Of a DNA stretch of 64,000 bases, positions 12,318-23,546 are shown in pieces. How positions within the stretch are numbered: the first letter of the stretch is position 1; each line of letters opens with the position of its first letter. This DNA is from Deroplatys truncata (taxonomy: Eukaryota; Arthropoda; Insecta; Mantodea; Mantidae): the NCBI GenBank assembly GCA_030765065.1, contig CM060988.1, positions 178,167,065-178,231,064 of the forward strand. The letters run 5' to 3'. The translations under genes and the position numbers were made by a program. Below the pieces are notes generated by a model. That model was given only the letters and a program-made list of their open reading frames with translations. It ran no database searches and was not told the DNA's origin.

Positions 12318-13202
12318 CATTGGTCGCTCGTTGCCTCGTGGAGATGCTAAAGAAATGAGAGGTCAGAAGAAATTAGGCAAAAAGAAACGAACTAGAAACA
12401 TTTTTCCAGCAGTTATAGCACTTTCTTCAAGAGTCTCAAGCTTACCGGTGGCCGTAAGAAGAACGATAAATGCATTGTGTTCATGTGATTGAATCAGACA
12501 GGGTTCAGCGTGTAAAATGTCTCTTACAACGACAATGCTTCTTTATCCACTTCCTGTTCATGCTAGTATACATGTTAAGTCGAAATTTCCGCACATTTTG
12601 CATCTTTACCACACATGTTAATAAAATATATTTAATCTAACTATTAATATGTGTAAATTTATTGTTGCGCACGTACAATATAATATTTGATAGTTGAATT
12701 TTACAGTTTAAATCCTACTATGTTTGCTTCCAATTATTAAACATTCAATTACTATTTAATTCATGCCACATTTAAATATAATTATTTCGGCACAGAGCCA
12801 CGTCACCTACACCTGTTGGCTGGTTTGGTCAATACTACCAGTCGATCAGCAGTTCACAGAAGCTACCGCGGTAGACCTTGATACTGCTTTTGAACAGCTG
12901 AGAGGAATTAATATTATTTTAACATAAGTATTTCTATTACTCGCTATCGTCGGAGGTGCGCTTTTCAGGACGAGAGAAGTCTACCTCGAAATACTTTATA
13001 TATTGGTTAAATATTGTACTGCGTATTATGTTGGTCATGGACACAGTCATATGTTTCATATGCTCATTGAGAGCCAATTTATTCATATATTGGTGTTGTA
13101 GTACGGAAAATAACTGGATGAGAAAGTTCAATTTCACGTACAAGTTTGAAGACAGCAAAAACGAAATTATAGATAGTATGAAGCAAAACAGAATGCAACG
13201 CA
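12318..13202. other. Unassigned interval
   Basis: No recognised element. ORFs of about 100-150 codons at 12937-13411 run partly into the adjacent HINE and look accidental. Confidence 0.4.
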
Positions 13203-13667
13203 GATGCATAACGAATTCCCATTTGAGAAATAGTATAGTTATTGGAAAATTCAAACAAATAACAAGGAATTACTCGGAAATGCTTCACTCGACAAAAAAT
13301 ACATGTAACATAAATTGTGGTAAAATAATCTCTTACGGTTTACCAGTTATGCAAAACTCGTTCAGAATTAAGAGGGCTTCTGAGGATATTCCCATGAAAT
13401 TGAAGATATAGATTTCATTTGCCATAAAAATAGCTTAAGCATGTGATATTTTAATCAAAATCGTTAATGCCATTTTTAAGAAAATAAAAGTTTTCGAAAA
13501 ATGTGCCATGTAGAGGGTAGCCTGGGTTAGGGGATTTTCTAAAATCTTCGTGTAACATCCTTGGAAGCCAAAAAACCAAAACACCAAGTTTGGTATTTAT
13601 CAGACTTTTCGTTTTGGAGTTATGCTGTTCAGGCCCTTTTGGATTATGGAGGCCTCAAAACGTATAT

Positions 13668-14107
13668 TGTCCAGGATTAATAATTTGGGGGAGTTACATT
13701 ATTGCTCTACATTGATATTACCAGACACCTTGTTGTTTAAGTCACTCTTGGCTGGCAGCTTTTGCTAGCCACGAGTAGTGGGGGATGTAGCATCTGTTTC
13801 AAAATTCCGTGAGGAACGGACCGCGTGTGTAAGCCGGGGTTTGAATTGGCGGACATTTCCTCCCGCCTTCCATTTTTAATAACGTAGGAACCCCAAATGG
13901 TTGGGAAATAAACCTAGGAATGTGTCAGTAGATTTGTGTTATGGATTTTGTACAGTGAAAAACCCACGCCTTCCTCTAAACCTCCACACCACGTTTCGGT
14001 CCTCCGCAGCCAAGTAAGTAGACGTCCGCTCAATGTGCGTGCTGGGTATTATAAATTAATTTAATTTTTCATGTGAACTTTTTAGGCCATCTACACAGCA
14101 TGAAACA
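13668..14107 (+). mobile_element. Solo LTR, family C, inside a HINE (fossil)
   Basis: Starts TGTCCAGG and ends ATGAAACA. It is flanked by a perfect 4-bp duplication ATAT (13664-13667 and 14108-14111). It is homologous to 9511-10050 over most of its length, about 100 bp shorter, and shares the AATAAA signal (13907). The empty site is predictable from other HINE copies. No internal region is present. Confidence 0.8.
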
Positions 14108-14174
14108 ATATTTATGTTGAAATCTCGTATGGAATTTTTGGGTGGAATGCAATAACTTGTCTACTATGTACATG

Positions 14175-16166
14175 TGCAGGGGTTTAATTGTTGATGTTGC
14201 ACCACGTATGGATGTCATTCTTGAAGCTGTTTTAGACCACGCACGTAATGCCAATTTGCCGGAGATATGTTTCTATGAGTGTTCGCCCCACATACGGTAC
14301 AAACTTTCCGGTGGCCTTCGCCCCACGTTTAAAAATCAACTTTTTATTTTAATGTTTATTTAAATATTATATATGAATACCTCGGCTGCGTCATTTTGTA
14401 ATTTATAGAGCACGATCTCTTAGCAGGGCTGGTACGGTAATGAACAAGGCTTACACAATTTATAATTGTATTGTACTTTTTTTTATTAATCCTTCACACG
14501 ATTAAATAACACTTCACTGATATATCCTACTGTAGAGCTGTGAGAATATTGTTATTTGCACTTTTAAACACGTAAACTTTATATTATTCTCTCCGCAATA
14601 AATGTTCATGTCTCACATTGAACCCATACCATACCGAACTACTTGGGTACGCTTTCTTGTAGTGTCTACCGCCTGAATTTGTACATTTTCCCTATTTTAA
14701 GTCTCTGATTGTCTAATCCTACTACAATAGAATACCTTTATTTAACTTTTAGCTTTTTTAGTTTTTGATTGGCTATTTATAAAGTGTTTTAAATATTACA
14801 TTATTATTGTTCCAAGAACTATTAGTAGCCTCTTCAAACTTTCTAATTTATTGTTGACTGAAGGTTACGTTATTCTTGGCAACTTTCGGCTTCTACTTGA
14901 GAAGAGCTTCTACTTCGGCTTCTATTTTGTTGTATTGCTATTTTTGCCACGTTATTTGCCCCACGTTTTGGGAGCCAATTTGAAGAAGTTTGTTATTGCT
15001 ACGTATGGAAAGCCGATTTGAAGTAGGAGTTGTATTGTAGTTCAACTGTTGGGGAGCCGAACTTGAAGTAGTTGCAACAGCACGTATGGTAAAAAGTTTC
15101 CAGTAACCTTCGCCCTAAATGTACTTTCAGGTGGCCTTTGCCCCAAACGTTTAAAAAAATATTAACCTTGTAATTTTGACTGTTTCTTTAAATATCATAT
15201 ATTTATGTTTGCCACGTCTGCGTCAATATTTATTTTAGAGACATGAATGGCTTAACAAGGTGTAGTCCGGCTGAAGAATGTAGGGTTACACAGATTATAT
15301 TTTTTCTTCACTCCATTTATTAATGCTTGCCACGATTTAAATAACACTTCACTGATATAGAGAGCTGTGAGATATTAATTACTTGCACATTTTAACACGT
15401 AAACTACTTTTGTCTCACACTGAATACGTATTATACTTCTTGAGGACGCATCTAAAGTCCGGTTAGGAGCGCTGTCTACAAGCAACTGAACTCTGAATTT
15501 GTACATTTTGCTCCATTTTAGCTTCTGATTGGCTAATCCTAGTCCGATAGAATACCTTCATTTAACTAAAGCTTTTTCTGGTTGTTGATAGACTCTTTTA
15601 TAAACTGTCACAAAAATTACATTATTGCTTCCAAGAATAACAAGTAGCATTAAACTTTCAAATTCATTATTACCTCAAGGTTACCTCATTATTAGCAACT
15701 TTTAACCTATTATTCTCACAGCTCCTACATTATTAAATTACGCAATGCATTCACATGACATTATTACACATGTATACAATAATATAAACATATACAATGA
15801 CCAATATACACTTTTTATATATTGTTACATACACATATTGCTTTAAGGCGGGCTGTTATTGAATTTATATATTATATAATCAGACTGAAATCATTTAAGC
15901 GTTAAAAATACTGTCTCATACTTAGTAATTCTGTTTGCTACGGAAATAAGCTTGCTTCTATTCTCACAGCTCCTACATTGTCAAACTACGTAATAGATTC
16001 ATATAACATTTTTATACATGTACATAATAATATAAACATAATACAATGACTGTAATATACACTTTATATATTATATTATACACATACTGCTTGAAGGCGG
16101 GTTGTTATTATATTTTATATTATATAATTAGACTGATATCATTTAAGTGTTAAAAATACTGCCTCA
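14175..16166 (+). mobile_element. Solo LTR, family A (outer copy, fossil)
   Basis: Starts TGCAGGGG and ends ATACTGCCTCA, with a perfect 4-bp duplication CATG (14171-14174, 16167-16170). Without the LTR nested inside it, it is about 967 bp, the same as other family A copies. It carries blocks shared by the family: CTCGGCTGCGTCA, AAATAACACTTCACTGATATA, and a direct plus CCAAT-like region. It sits near the terminus of a HINE. Confidence 0.85.
14898..15918 (+). mobile_element. Solo LTR, family A, nested inside another family A LTR (fossil)
   Basis: Starts TGAGAAGAGC and ends ATACTGTCTCA. It is flanked by a perfect 4-bp duplication TACT (14894-14897, 15919-15922) within the outer LTR. Length is about 1.02 kb and orientation matches its host LTR. 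It must be younger than the outer copy. Confidence 0.85.
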
Positions 16167-16186
16167 CATGCTGGAGAAAGTAATAA

Positions 16187-16787
16187 ATGATAATGTATAG
16201 ATACATTCATGTGAATGGAACACATCAGCTGTTATTAAGTTTGTTTCTAATCCTGAAGCAAACTTTCCGTATTAAGTGAAGTTCTGAGTCAGCCTGTAGA
16301 GTAATTTCGTAGTTTAAACTTGGTAGTTTTTTTTCAAGTAAATCTATATTCCTCGAGTGTACCAACTCTTAATCCCAGCGGCATGGCAAGCGGTAAATCC
16401 GCAAGAGTTATGATATGCCGAGACCAAACAGAATACGCCCGTCCGCTGATAACCTCGCTGCAGTACCTTGCCAATAATTTGAGGAAGAGCAAGTGATTAA
16501 AATGAACGAGGTTTCCTTACAAGGCACGTTTCGCACATTTGTGGAAAACGTTCAGTTTTATTGCAAGTGTTCTGGGGGTCGTCTGTCCGCTACGTGTTAG
16601 TCAGAATAGTGCCGCCTATCTCACAGGAGAGCGAGGATATGGGGAGGAAAAATATCAAGAAACGGAGCAGCTGCAATTAAATTCTTCTTTTTCCTTTCCT
16701 TCCCTGTAATAGAAATGTTCAGACCTTTATAGCATACCTAACCTTTTAGGGATGGATTAACATTGCTAAATTCCAACACAAGATTCC
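16187..16787. other. Unassigned interval
   Basis: Apart from a HINE stem-loop scrap near 16205-16240, nothing is recognised. Confidence 0.4.
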
Positions 16788-17584
16788 ACTTCTAGTAGGA
16801 GTATTGCATTCCAACTAAAAATACTACATCGGGATTTCACCGGAAATGAATGTTTTAAGGTGCCCTGAACCCAAATAAGCATTTTTAGAAAAAGGTCCGT
16901 GTGTGTCTGTGAACAGAGCAACTCAAAACGATAACTTCGATGTTCAGTAACTTTCAAAGATGCGATTCGAAGATTTTCAAGAAAATCCCCCCCCGACCCA
17001 GACTACCCTTTACATGCAACATCTTTCAAAATTTTCAGGTTTCTCAAAATTGGCTATAATGATTTTTATTAAAATATCATATGTTTAAAACACTTATGGC
17101 AAATGAAATGTATTTCATGAATTTTCTGGGAATGTCCCCAGAAGCCCTCTTCATTCTGAATGGCTTTTGCATAACTTTAAACCGTAAGAGATGGATACAA
17201 TTTTTCTACAAAAAATGTAGATCTCGCTAAAAAACACAATTTATATCATACACATTTTTTTTGTAGAGTGAACCATTTCCGAGATATTCCTTGTTATTTT
17301 TTTTTTGAACTTTTGAATACTTATACTTTTTCTCAAATAGGAATTCGTTATTCGTTTTTTTAGTCCTGGGCAGGCAAAGAGAATGGAATGCGCCACATAG
17401 CAACCAGCTCTTAAAACATTTGACTATCGCTTAAAGCCTACCATATTCCCCTTGCACCTACAAGAAAATTAGCAATAAGATAGTTTCTGCAAATGTTTAT
17501 CTCTATTAACATGAAGTAGATGGAGAATAAGTGTTTGTAAAAATAGTTTGTATAAGAGTAGAGAAAGTTATGTGAGTGTAACAC
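16788..17584 (+). repeat. HINE-A copy, near full length
   Basis: 5' end worn (CTAGTAGGAGTATTGC). GT core near 16890-16905, body complete, 3' end GTAGAGAAAGTTATGTGAGTG. It is cut within the stem-loop at ACAC. Confidence 0.75.
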
Positions 17585-18065
17585 TCAACGAAGCATTGCT
17601 AAAGCTGTACTCCGTTGGTGACAACACGGTTGTAATGTTACTCTTAGACAGTTCGACCATATTTTGGAGGAGGTCAAGTCATAATTATGCTAGAGGAATA
17701 GAGGAAGTTACGCTGGCATAGGGTGGGGCTAAGTTTGTGAGTATTAACATAAACAGCGGCGTTCCATTATGAGCCACCTTTTAGACCTCTGCAGATAGGG
17801 TAGAGAACGATGGGGCACACCTCGCGCACTGCAACCTATGGGAGATCGTTTACAGCTTCCAACACCCAGGAGGAAGAAATGAAGTTAAGGAACCACAGGA
17901 AGCTACGGAGACGCGCGGAGGTCACTAAAATTTCCTATTGGTGCTGCCTAGATAGAGCGATGGACGATCCGTTCAACCAAACAGCCCTCTAATGTGCACA
18001 GGAAGCACTCTTTACTTTGAACAAGCAACCGCAACATCAGTATCAACCTACGCCACAAAACCTAG
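17585..18065. other. Unassigned interval with a faint shared segment
   Basis: About 17810-17890 resembles 19785-19860 (both contain CACCTCGCGC followed by similar spacing and CCCAG-AGGAAG). It may be an undescribed repeat. No coding signal. Confidence 0.35.
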
Positions 18066-18225
18066 AACATAAGAAGGAAATGAGGTAAAGAAAATCGTGC
18101 ATTTGCCTACCGACCAGGGAAAACCACGAAAAATCCAAGATCAGAGTGGACAGTCGACGGGAACTAACCGTGAAGGTATCTCGCAAGGTGCACATCAGTA
18201 TAGCTACAACGAAATGTGTAACAGA
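18066..18225 (-). repeat. SINE-B remnant (tRNA-derived)
   Basis: The minus strand reads GATTTTTCGTGGTTTTCCCTGG, the conserved post-tRNA block also seen at 50210. A degraded tRNA head lies to its right. Confidence 0.55.
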
Positions 18226-18898
18226 GCCTTTTGTTTGGCTCAAACACCATTCCTTAGATAACAGAAGAGAAAGTAAAAAGCTGTTTTCGTATCTTTAGAC
18301 GGCTTCTGTAACTTCTCGGGTTTTGGTCCAGGTTAACTTCACATTAATAGCTGGGTATATAGTAGCACGTGTGATACCAACTTTGGAAAGTTAACCCCCC
18401 CACTGCTGTCACGCGAATTTGTGACGACCCCGCTCACATCTGGGGCGAGCAGGACGTGATCCAGGCTTCTGTACGTGTTTTTCTTTCTGCTTAACCGTCC
18501 CGAAAAAGATGATTTAAAATTCAGGTCAGTTCATAGTACACCAAGGAGAACATGGGTTTCAAATTGCGAACAGTGCTACCCCCCTCCTTCTAAAAAAAAA
18601 AGATTTTATTGCTCCGTCTACGGACGTGCCCGCTCGGACAAGCTCGAAATCAGCTTGTGCTCCTACTTTTTTATTTTTATCGCTATGGTACAGATATTTG
18701 TTGAGGTTCTTTTTTTTGTGCTGATGTTTCATAGCTCTGACGGAAATAAACAACTAACACAGGATTTCCAGCGTTTCCTTTCCGGGGTTTAACTCTCAGT
18801 TAGTTCAAGATCACTGCGTTATGAAATACAGAACATAAAACAATCTTATATTTAAAACAGAAATAAAGAGTCAGTAATTTTTAGGTGGAAATAATAAC
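18226..18898. other. Unassigned interval
   Basis: Nothing recognised. A 105-codon plus ORF (18475-18792) spans an A-rich run and has no domain signature. Confidence 0.4.
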
Positions 18899-19557
18899 AA
18901 AAAGTGTTACACTCACATGACTTTCTCTACTCTTGTACAAACTATTTTTACAAACGCTTATTCTCCATATGCTTCATGTTAATCGAGATGTTAATCTTAT
19001 TGCTCATTTTCTTGTAGGTGCAAGGGGAAAATTTAAGGGAATAACAAGCAATATCTCGAAAATGGTTCACTCAACAAAAAAAACGTATATAACATAAATT
19101 ATGTATTTTAACGCGATCTGCATTTTTTCTGTAGTAAAATTTTGTCTATCTCTTATGGTTTACCAGTTATGCAAAAGTCGTTCACAATGAAGAATACTTT
19201 TGGAGACATTCCCAGAAAATACGAGATATACATTTTATTTGTAATGAAAATAGCTTAAACATATGATATTTTAAACAAAATCGTTAGAGCCATTTATGAG
19301 AAAATTAAAATTTTCGAAAAATGTTGCATGTAAAGGGTAATATGGGGTACGGGGATTTTTTTTGAAAACCTTCGTGTCGCATCTCTGGAAGATACTGAAT
19401 CTAAATACAGACACACAGACGGACATGTTTCCAAAAATGCTTTTTTTTTATTCAGGGGGCCTCAAAACATATATTTCCGGTGAAATCTCGGTATCGAATT
19501 TTTGGGTGGAATACAATAATTCCCCTACTTACTATACGTAGTAGAGAAAGTAAAAAA
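18899..19557 (-). repeat. HINE-A copy, internally deleted
   Basis: Both termini are intact (GTGTTACACTCACATGAC; CGTAGTAGAGAAAGTAAAAAA). Bases between TGCAAGGGG and AAATTTAAGGG are missing, joining two blocks normally about 130 bp apart. The CA core is also short. Confidence 0.8.
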
Positions 19558-19561
19558 TAGG

Positions 19562-19766
19562 AAACATTTTCCACATAATATATTTCATGTGGAGGGGATT
19601 TGCTTGAACATTTTTGCCTCAATTTTTGGAGGATACTAAACTTATACAAGAACGCTTTTATTTGTTTTGAAATCATGGAGCTCAAAACATGTGTTTGAAA
19701 CAAAATCTCGGTATTCATTTTTGGGTGGTATATATTTTCTTGTGAAAGCTTATTGCAGAAGTAAAG
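19562..19766 (-). repeat. Old HINE fragment
   Basis: Holds TTTCATGTGGAGGGGATTT, CTCAAAACATGTGTTTG and AAAATCTCGGTATTC in minus order. Both ends decayed. Confidence 0.55.
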
Positions 19767-20046
19767 GTGTTTCAACAGAGGGTGACACCTCGCGCGCTAC
19801 GACCTGCATGGATCTACTGTGGCTACACCTCCCAGAAGGAAGGAACGCATGCAAATCTCTAACATTACTCGCAAAGTCGCCCCACTGCTCAAAGAGGGCG
19901 ATCAACTACCCACCAATCAAGCAGCTCTCCGGTGTACACGACAATACTCTTTCCATTGAGCATGCATCCTCGCCGTCTATCCGGCATCGCCTTATGCCAC
20001 GAAACCTGGAAGCACACCTTAAGAAAGAAGGATTCGTACTGTGCGA

Positions 20047-20308
20047 ACTAGGGGTACCAGGCTAGCCTCTAGTTCCCGAAGTCGCGATTGAAATCCGGTT
20101 GAGGCTCTATGATTTTTTCTGGTGTAAAAATCCTTAGCATAGATTCCTTCGGAAGGGAAGTAAAGCCGATGGTGTCGTAGATTTACGGCACGTAAAAGAA
20201 CCTCAAGCCTGATAAAGAGGCCTCTAAGCAAAATTACTGGTCTTTCACGCCCAGTGTAGATGGGACGCTAAGAACCACAGAGTTAAAGAGCGTCCATAAA
20301 TAAAAGAA
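20047..20308 (+). repeat. SINE-A copy, head truncated
   Basis: A tRNA-derived head remnant (CTAGCCTCTAGTTCCCG) is followed by the family body: GTGTAAAAATCCTTAGC, GTCGTAGATTTACGGCACG, CCTCAAGCCTGATAAAG, and CTAAGAACCACAG. It ends CCATAAATAAAAG. The A-box is lost. Confidence 0.75.
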
Positions 20309-20309
20309 A

Positions 20310-20497
20310 CAGAATGAAAGGGAAATTACGGAAAGGAAATCGTGGTAGAGAAGGAACCACCTCAGCATTTTCCTGCCGACCCTGGGGAAATCACGATAAA
20401 CCCACGAGTTGGAGTGGGTGGTCGCCGGGGATCGAACTCAGTATCTCCCGAACGCTAGTCACACATATCACCTCGGTGAAAGCTCAGTATAGCGAGA
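20310..20497 (-). repeat. SINE-B copy
   Basis: The minus strand carries a B-box in GAGTTCGATCCCCGG (near 20420-20435) and the block GTGATTTCCCCAGGGTCG. The tRNA-like head lies to the right. It abuts the tail of a SINE-A copy in opposite orientation. Confidence 0.6.
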
Positions 20498-20545
20498 TAG
20501 GAAGAGGTTTCCTTCCTGTTTCCCTGGGATTAAAACCACTTCCTG

Positions 20546-20747
20546 TCAATTGCTCTTTGCCTTGACTTCTTGTCGTATCCTTTTATCCTTAGAGATCTTA
20601 AAGCACTCCTCGACTGTCTCAAACAGCAACCAATTATCATCTCCTTGAGGAGGACTCTTCATAATTAAAACTTTTCTCCGCCATGTTGCCAACCTCAAGA
20701 TGCGGAAACTTGTCAACACAGTTCTGATATTGTTTCTAGATTTTAAT
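20546..20747 (-). other. Short open frame, unknown
   Basis: About 62 codons open on the minus strand, with lysine/arginine-rich text such as WRRKVLIMKSPPQGDDNWLL, ending in TGA at 20548-20546. It begins after an in-frame TAA, with CTAG and TCAG (possible acceptor sites) near its start. No family recognised. It may be an exon-like remnant or chance. Confidence 0.2.
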
Positions 20748-21015
20748 TAATTCCCTCAGTCCATGCTGAAAGCATCTATTTTTAATTTGGAGGTTTCCTT
20801 TCGGATGCCAGACAAAAGAATTGGTTTACATAAATTAAACAGGAATGAATGCGAAGGCTGGAAAAGAGGTCACGAAGAGAGCAACCCTGCTAACTTATTA
20901 GGGAAGTTAATGGGGTGGAAAAGGTGTGAAGAATTTCGTGATAATGTCTTCTAAGGCAACAATGTTACGTGTTTTGGAAATTCTGATCCTATGTTCATAT
21001 TTTTACGCAGAATAT

Positions 21016-21987
21016 TGAAGAAGTTATTTTGTTGTATTGTTATTTGCCCCACGTTTTGGGAGCCAATTTGAAGTACGAGTTGTATTTTAGTTCAACTGTT
21101 GGGGAGCCGAACTTGAAGTAGTTGCAACCGCACGTACGGTAAAAAGTTTCCGGTACTCTTCGCCCCAAATATTTAAAAAATATTAACTTCGTAATTTTTT
21201 ACTGTTTCTTTAAATACTATATATTTATGTTTGCCTCGGCTGCGTCAGTATTATTGTTAGAGACATGGATTTCTTTGCAAGGCGTGGTGCGGCTGAGGAA
21301 TGTAGGCTCACACAGATTATAATTTTTAATTCACCCCTTTTTATTAATTTTTAACACGATTTAAATAACACTTCACTGATATAGTGAACTGTGAGATTCT
21401 TTTATTAATTCCTTGCACTTTTTAAACACGTAAAGTATTTTCGTCGCACACGAATACGTATTAAACTTCTCGAAGACACATCTCGCGTCCGGTTGAAAAC
21501 ACTGTCTACAAGCTACGCGTCCAGTTATGAGCGCTGTCTATAAGCAACTGAACTCTAAATTTGTAAATTTTTCTATATTTCAGTTTCTGATTGGCTAATC
21601 CTAATCCAATAGAATACCTTCACTTAACCAAAGCTTTTTGTGGTTGTTGATTGGCTATTTATACAGTATCTCAAAATTTACATTATTGTTGCTCCAATAA
21701 TGACTAGTAGCATTATTAAACTTTCTTACTCATTATTGCCTCAAGGTTACCTCATTGTTAGCAACTTTTAACCTATTATTCTCAGAGCTCCTGCATTATT
21801 AAATTACGTTATACATTCACATAACATTATTGAACATGTATACAATAATATAAACATATATAATGACTGTAATATACACTTTTTATATATTGTTACGTAC
21901 ACACATTGCTTTAAGGTGGGCTGTTATTGAAATTATATATTATATAATTCGACTGAAATAATTTAAGTGTTAAAAAATACTGCCTCA
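21016..21987 (+). mobile_element. Solo LTR, family A (fossil)
   Basis: Starts TGAAGAAGTTATT and ends ATACTGCCTCA, 972 bp. It contains CCCCACGTTTTGGGAGCC, CTCGGCTGCGTCA and GATTGGCTAATCC. The 4 bp on each side do not match, so it may be a recombinant or have an eroded flank. No internal region is present. Confidence 0.75.
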
Positions 21988-22002
21988 GCATACTGGTGAT
22001 CC

Positions 22003-22453
22003 TACCAAAGTTTATTTTCCTATCTAATTCATTTTAATTGTGATAAACCTTTCCGGAAATAACTGCATTACAATTTCGTTACAGATACAAAACGAACAGC
22101 GACAGTCATGTTTAACAACCGACCGCTATACTCTGGCTTTAAAATTCCACTCTTTTTCCCTGACATCCCGAGATACAAGTGAAAATCGACACGACTTCAA
22201 AGGAATGGTCTATTGAGCAATTCGAACCATTAATAACGGTTATCTCGGAAACACTGATGCCAAAATTTTTTTTATTTAAAATAAATTGTGTGTTTTAAAG
22301 AGATCCACACTTTTGGTGTAGTACGCCTTCGCCTATCGCTTACCCCTTTACCAGCTGAACAAGAGTCCTTCCGAATTAAAAGCACTTCAGAGGCTATTGC
22401 CACAAATTTCAAGATATACACTTTTATTTGTCGTGTAAACATCTATAATATAA
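22003..22453 (-). repeat. HINE-B, left part of a split copy
   Basis: Follows HINE-B order from the stem-loop-side body (CGACAGTCATGTTTAAC, CTATACTCTGGC) to CATCTATAATATAAAG, where a mariner end begins at a TA. The rest of the same copy resumes at 26533. Confidence 0.75.
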
Positions 22454-22649
22454 AGTACGAGGGTTATTCAAAAGGTTTTTCGACTAGTCTATCCATTGTT
22501 GGATAACAATGGTCACAAAATTATAGCTTATACGTCTGGCAACAATTGGCCTTAAGCTATCAAGTGCATAAGTGGGAGTTTAAACTTTAATATTCATATT
22601 CGTACAGTCTTTGTGTTCGGTCCTGGTGCAAACTCTGGATACCTCTAAA

Positions 22650-22760
22650 GAGAGCATTAGATCCTACAAGCAGGTGAAGGACCAATCCATGAAAACTTGT
22701 TAGTTGTTTATGGTGATCAAGTGTGTCCATTGCTGGATGGGTTTGTAGCGTGAAATCGTC
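22650..22760 (+). pseudogene. mariner transposase N-terminal remnant
   Basis: The plus strand reads SKESIRSYKQ, then (shifted) EGPIHENLLVVYGDQV, then SIAGWVCSVK. These resemble the mariner DNA-binding region (I-R-Y-IK, P-IHE-L--VYGD, V--W). At least two frameshifts. The rest of the protein resumes at about 25570. Confidence 0.55.
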
Positions 22761-22855
22761 GGTCCTTCGGTTGATGCTATCTGCTGCAGCGTTCTTCCTC
22801 GGCTATGGATGCATGTCGGCTGTTGAGTTTTTCATTCCTAGCTTTTCCCTATATA

Positions 22856-23289
22856 CAATATATGATCAAACGTATCCGGACACCTGGTTGAAAATGACGT
22901 ATAAGTTCGTGGTGCCCTCCATCGGTAATGCTGAAAGTCAATATGCTGCTAGCCAACCCTTAGCCTTGATGACAGCATTCACTCTCGCAGGCGTACTTTC
23001 AATCAGGTGCTGGAAGGTTTCTCGGGGAATGAGAGCCCATTCTTCACGGAGTGCGGAACTGAGGAGAGGTATCGATGTAGGTCGGTGAGGCCTGGCACGC
23101 AGTCGGTGTTCCAAAACATCCCAAAGGTGTTCTATAGGATTCACGGAGCGTCCCATTCTGCTGTTTCACGATGTCTAATACTACTGAGGCCAGGGATAAT
23201 GAGTACCAGGCAGTAGGTGGCAGCACAATGCACCTAAGATGAAAAATGTATGTTTGTGGGGGTGTCCGGATACTTTCGATCACATAGTG
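22856..23289 (-). mobile_element. Internally deleted Tc1-like element with transposase C-terminus
   Basis: 434 bp, bounded by TA (22854-22855 and 23290-23291) and ~29-bp inverted ends sharing GTATCCGGACACC. The minus strand (23156-22938) encodes 72 residues including SVNPIEHLWDVLEHRLRARP, which holds the final catalytic Glu of a DDE Tc1 transposase, then a stop. The catalytic Asp residues and the DNA-binding domain are deleted, so this is a non-autonomous derivative. Confidence 0.85.
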
Positions 23290-23546
23290 TATATCTAACT
23301 CTTGGTTCTCAGGGGTGAAGCAAATTAAAAATATACTTCATTTCCCATTCTAAGTGTAGTATATTAACAATTTAAATATTTATGGGCAGCTAGCTTTTCC
23401 TTATTCTAATCCCAGCACTTTAAATAAGTCAGGAGCCTATCTGGACACGCACTCCCACCCGTTTGCACACATGTGCATCTGTCCCTAAGAGCGTAACACT
23501 TCGTACCGACGTAATTCTAGAAGAGAAGAGAGAGAGTGGGTTCTGT

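Larger units (their letters stand above)
13203..16186 (-). repeat. HINE copy split by two solo LTRs
   Basis: HINE pieces are 13203-13667, 14108-14174 and 16167-16186. The order is preserved: body, CTCAAAACGTATAT, then AAATCTCGTATGG, GGGTGGAATGCAATA, and finally GGAGAAAGTAA. The gaps are exactly filled by solo LTRs with target duplications. A small plus-oriented HINE stem-loop fragment follows at about 16205-16240. Confidence 0.75.

Noticed and set aside
12956-13411. A 151-codon ORF that could be a small secreted or membrane protein
   Set aside because: Its second half lies inside a HINE copy and its first half has no domain; it reads as a chance frame.
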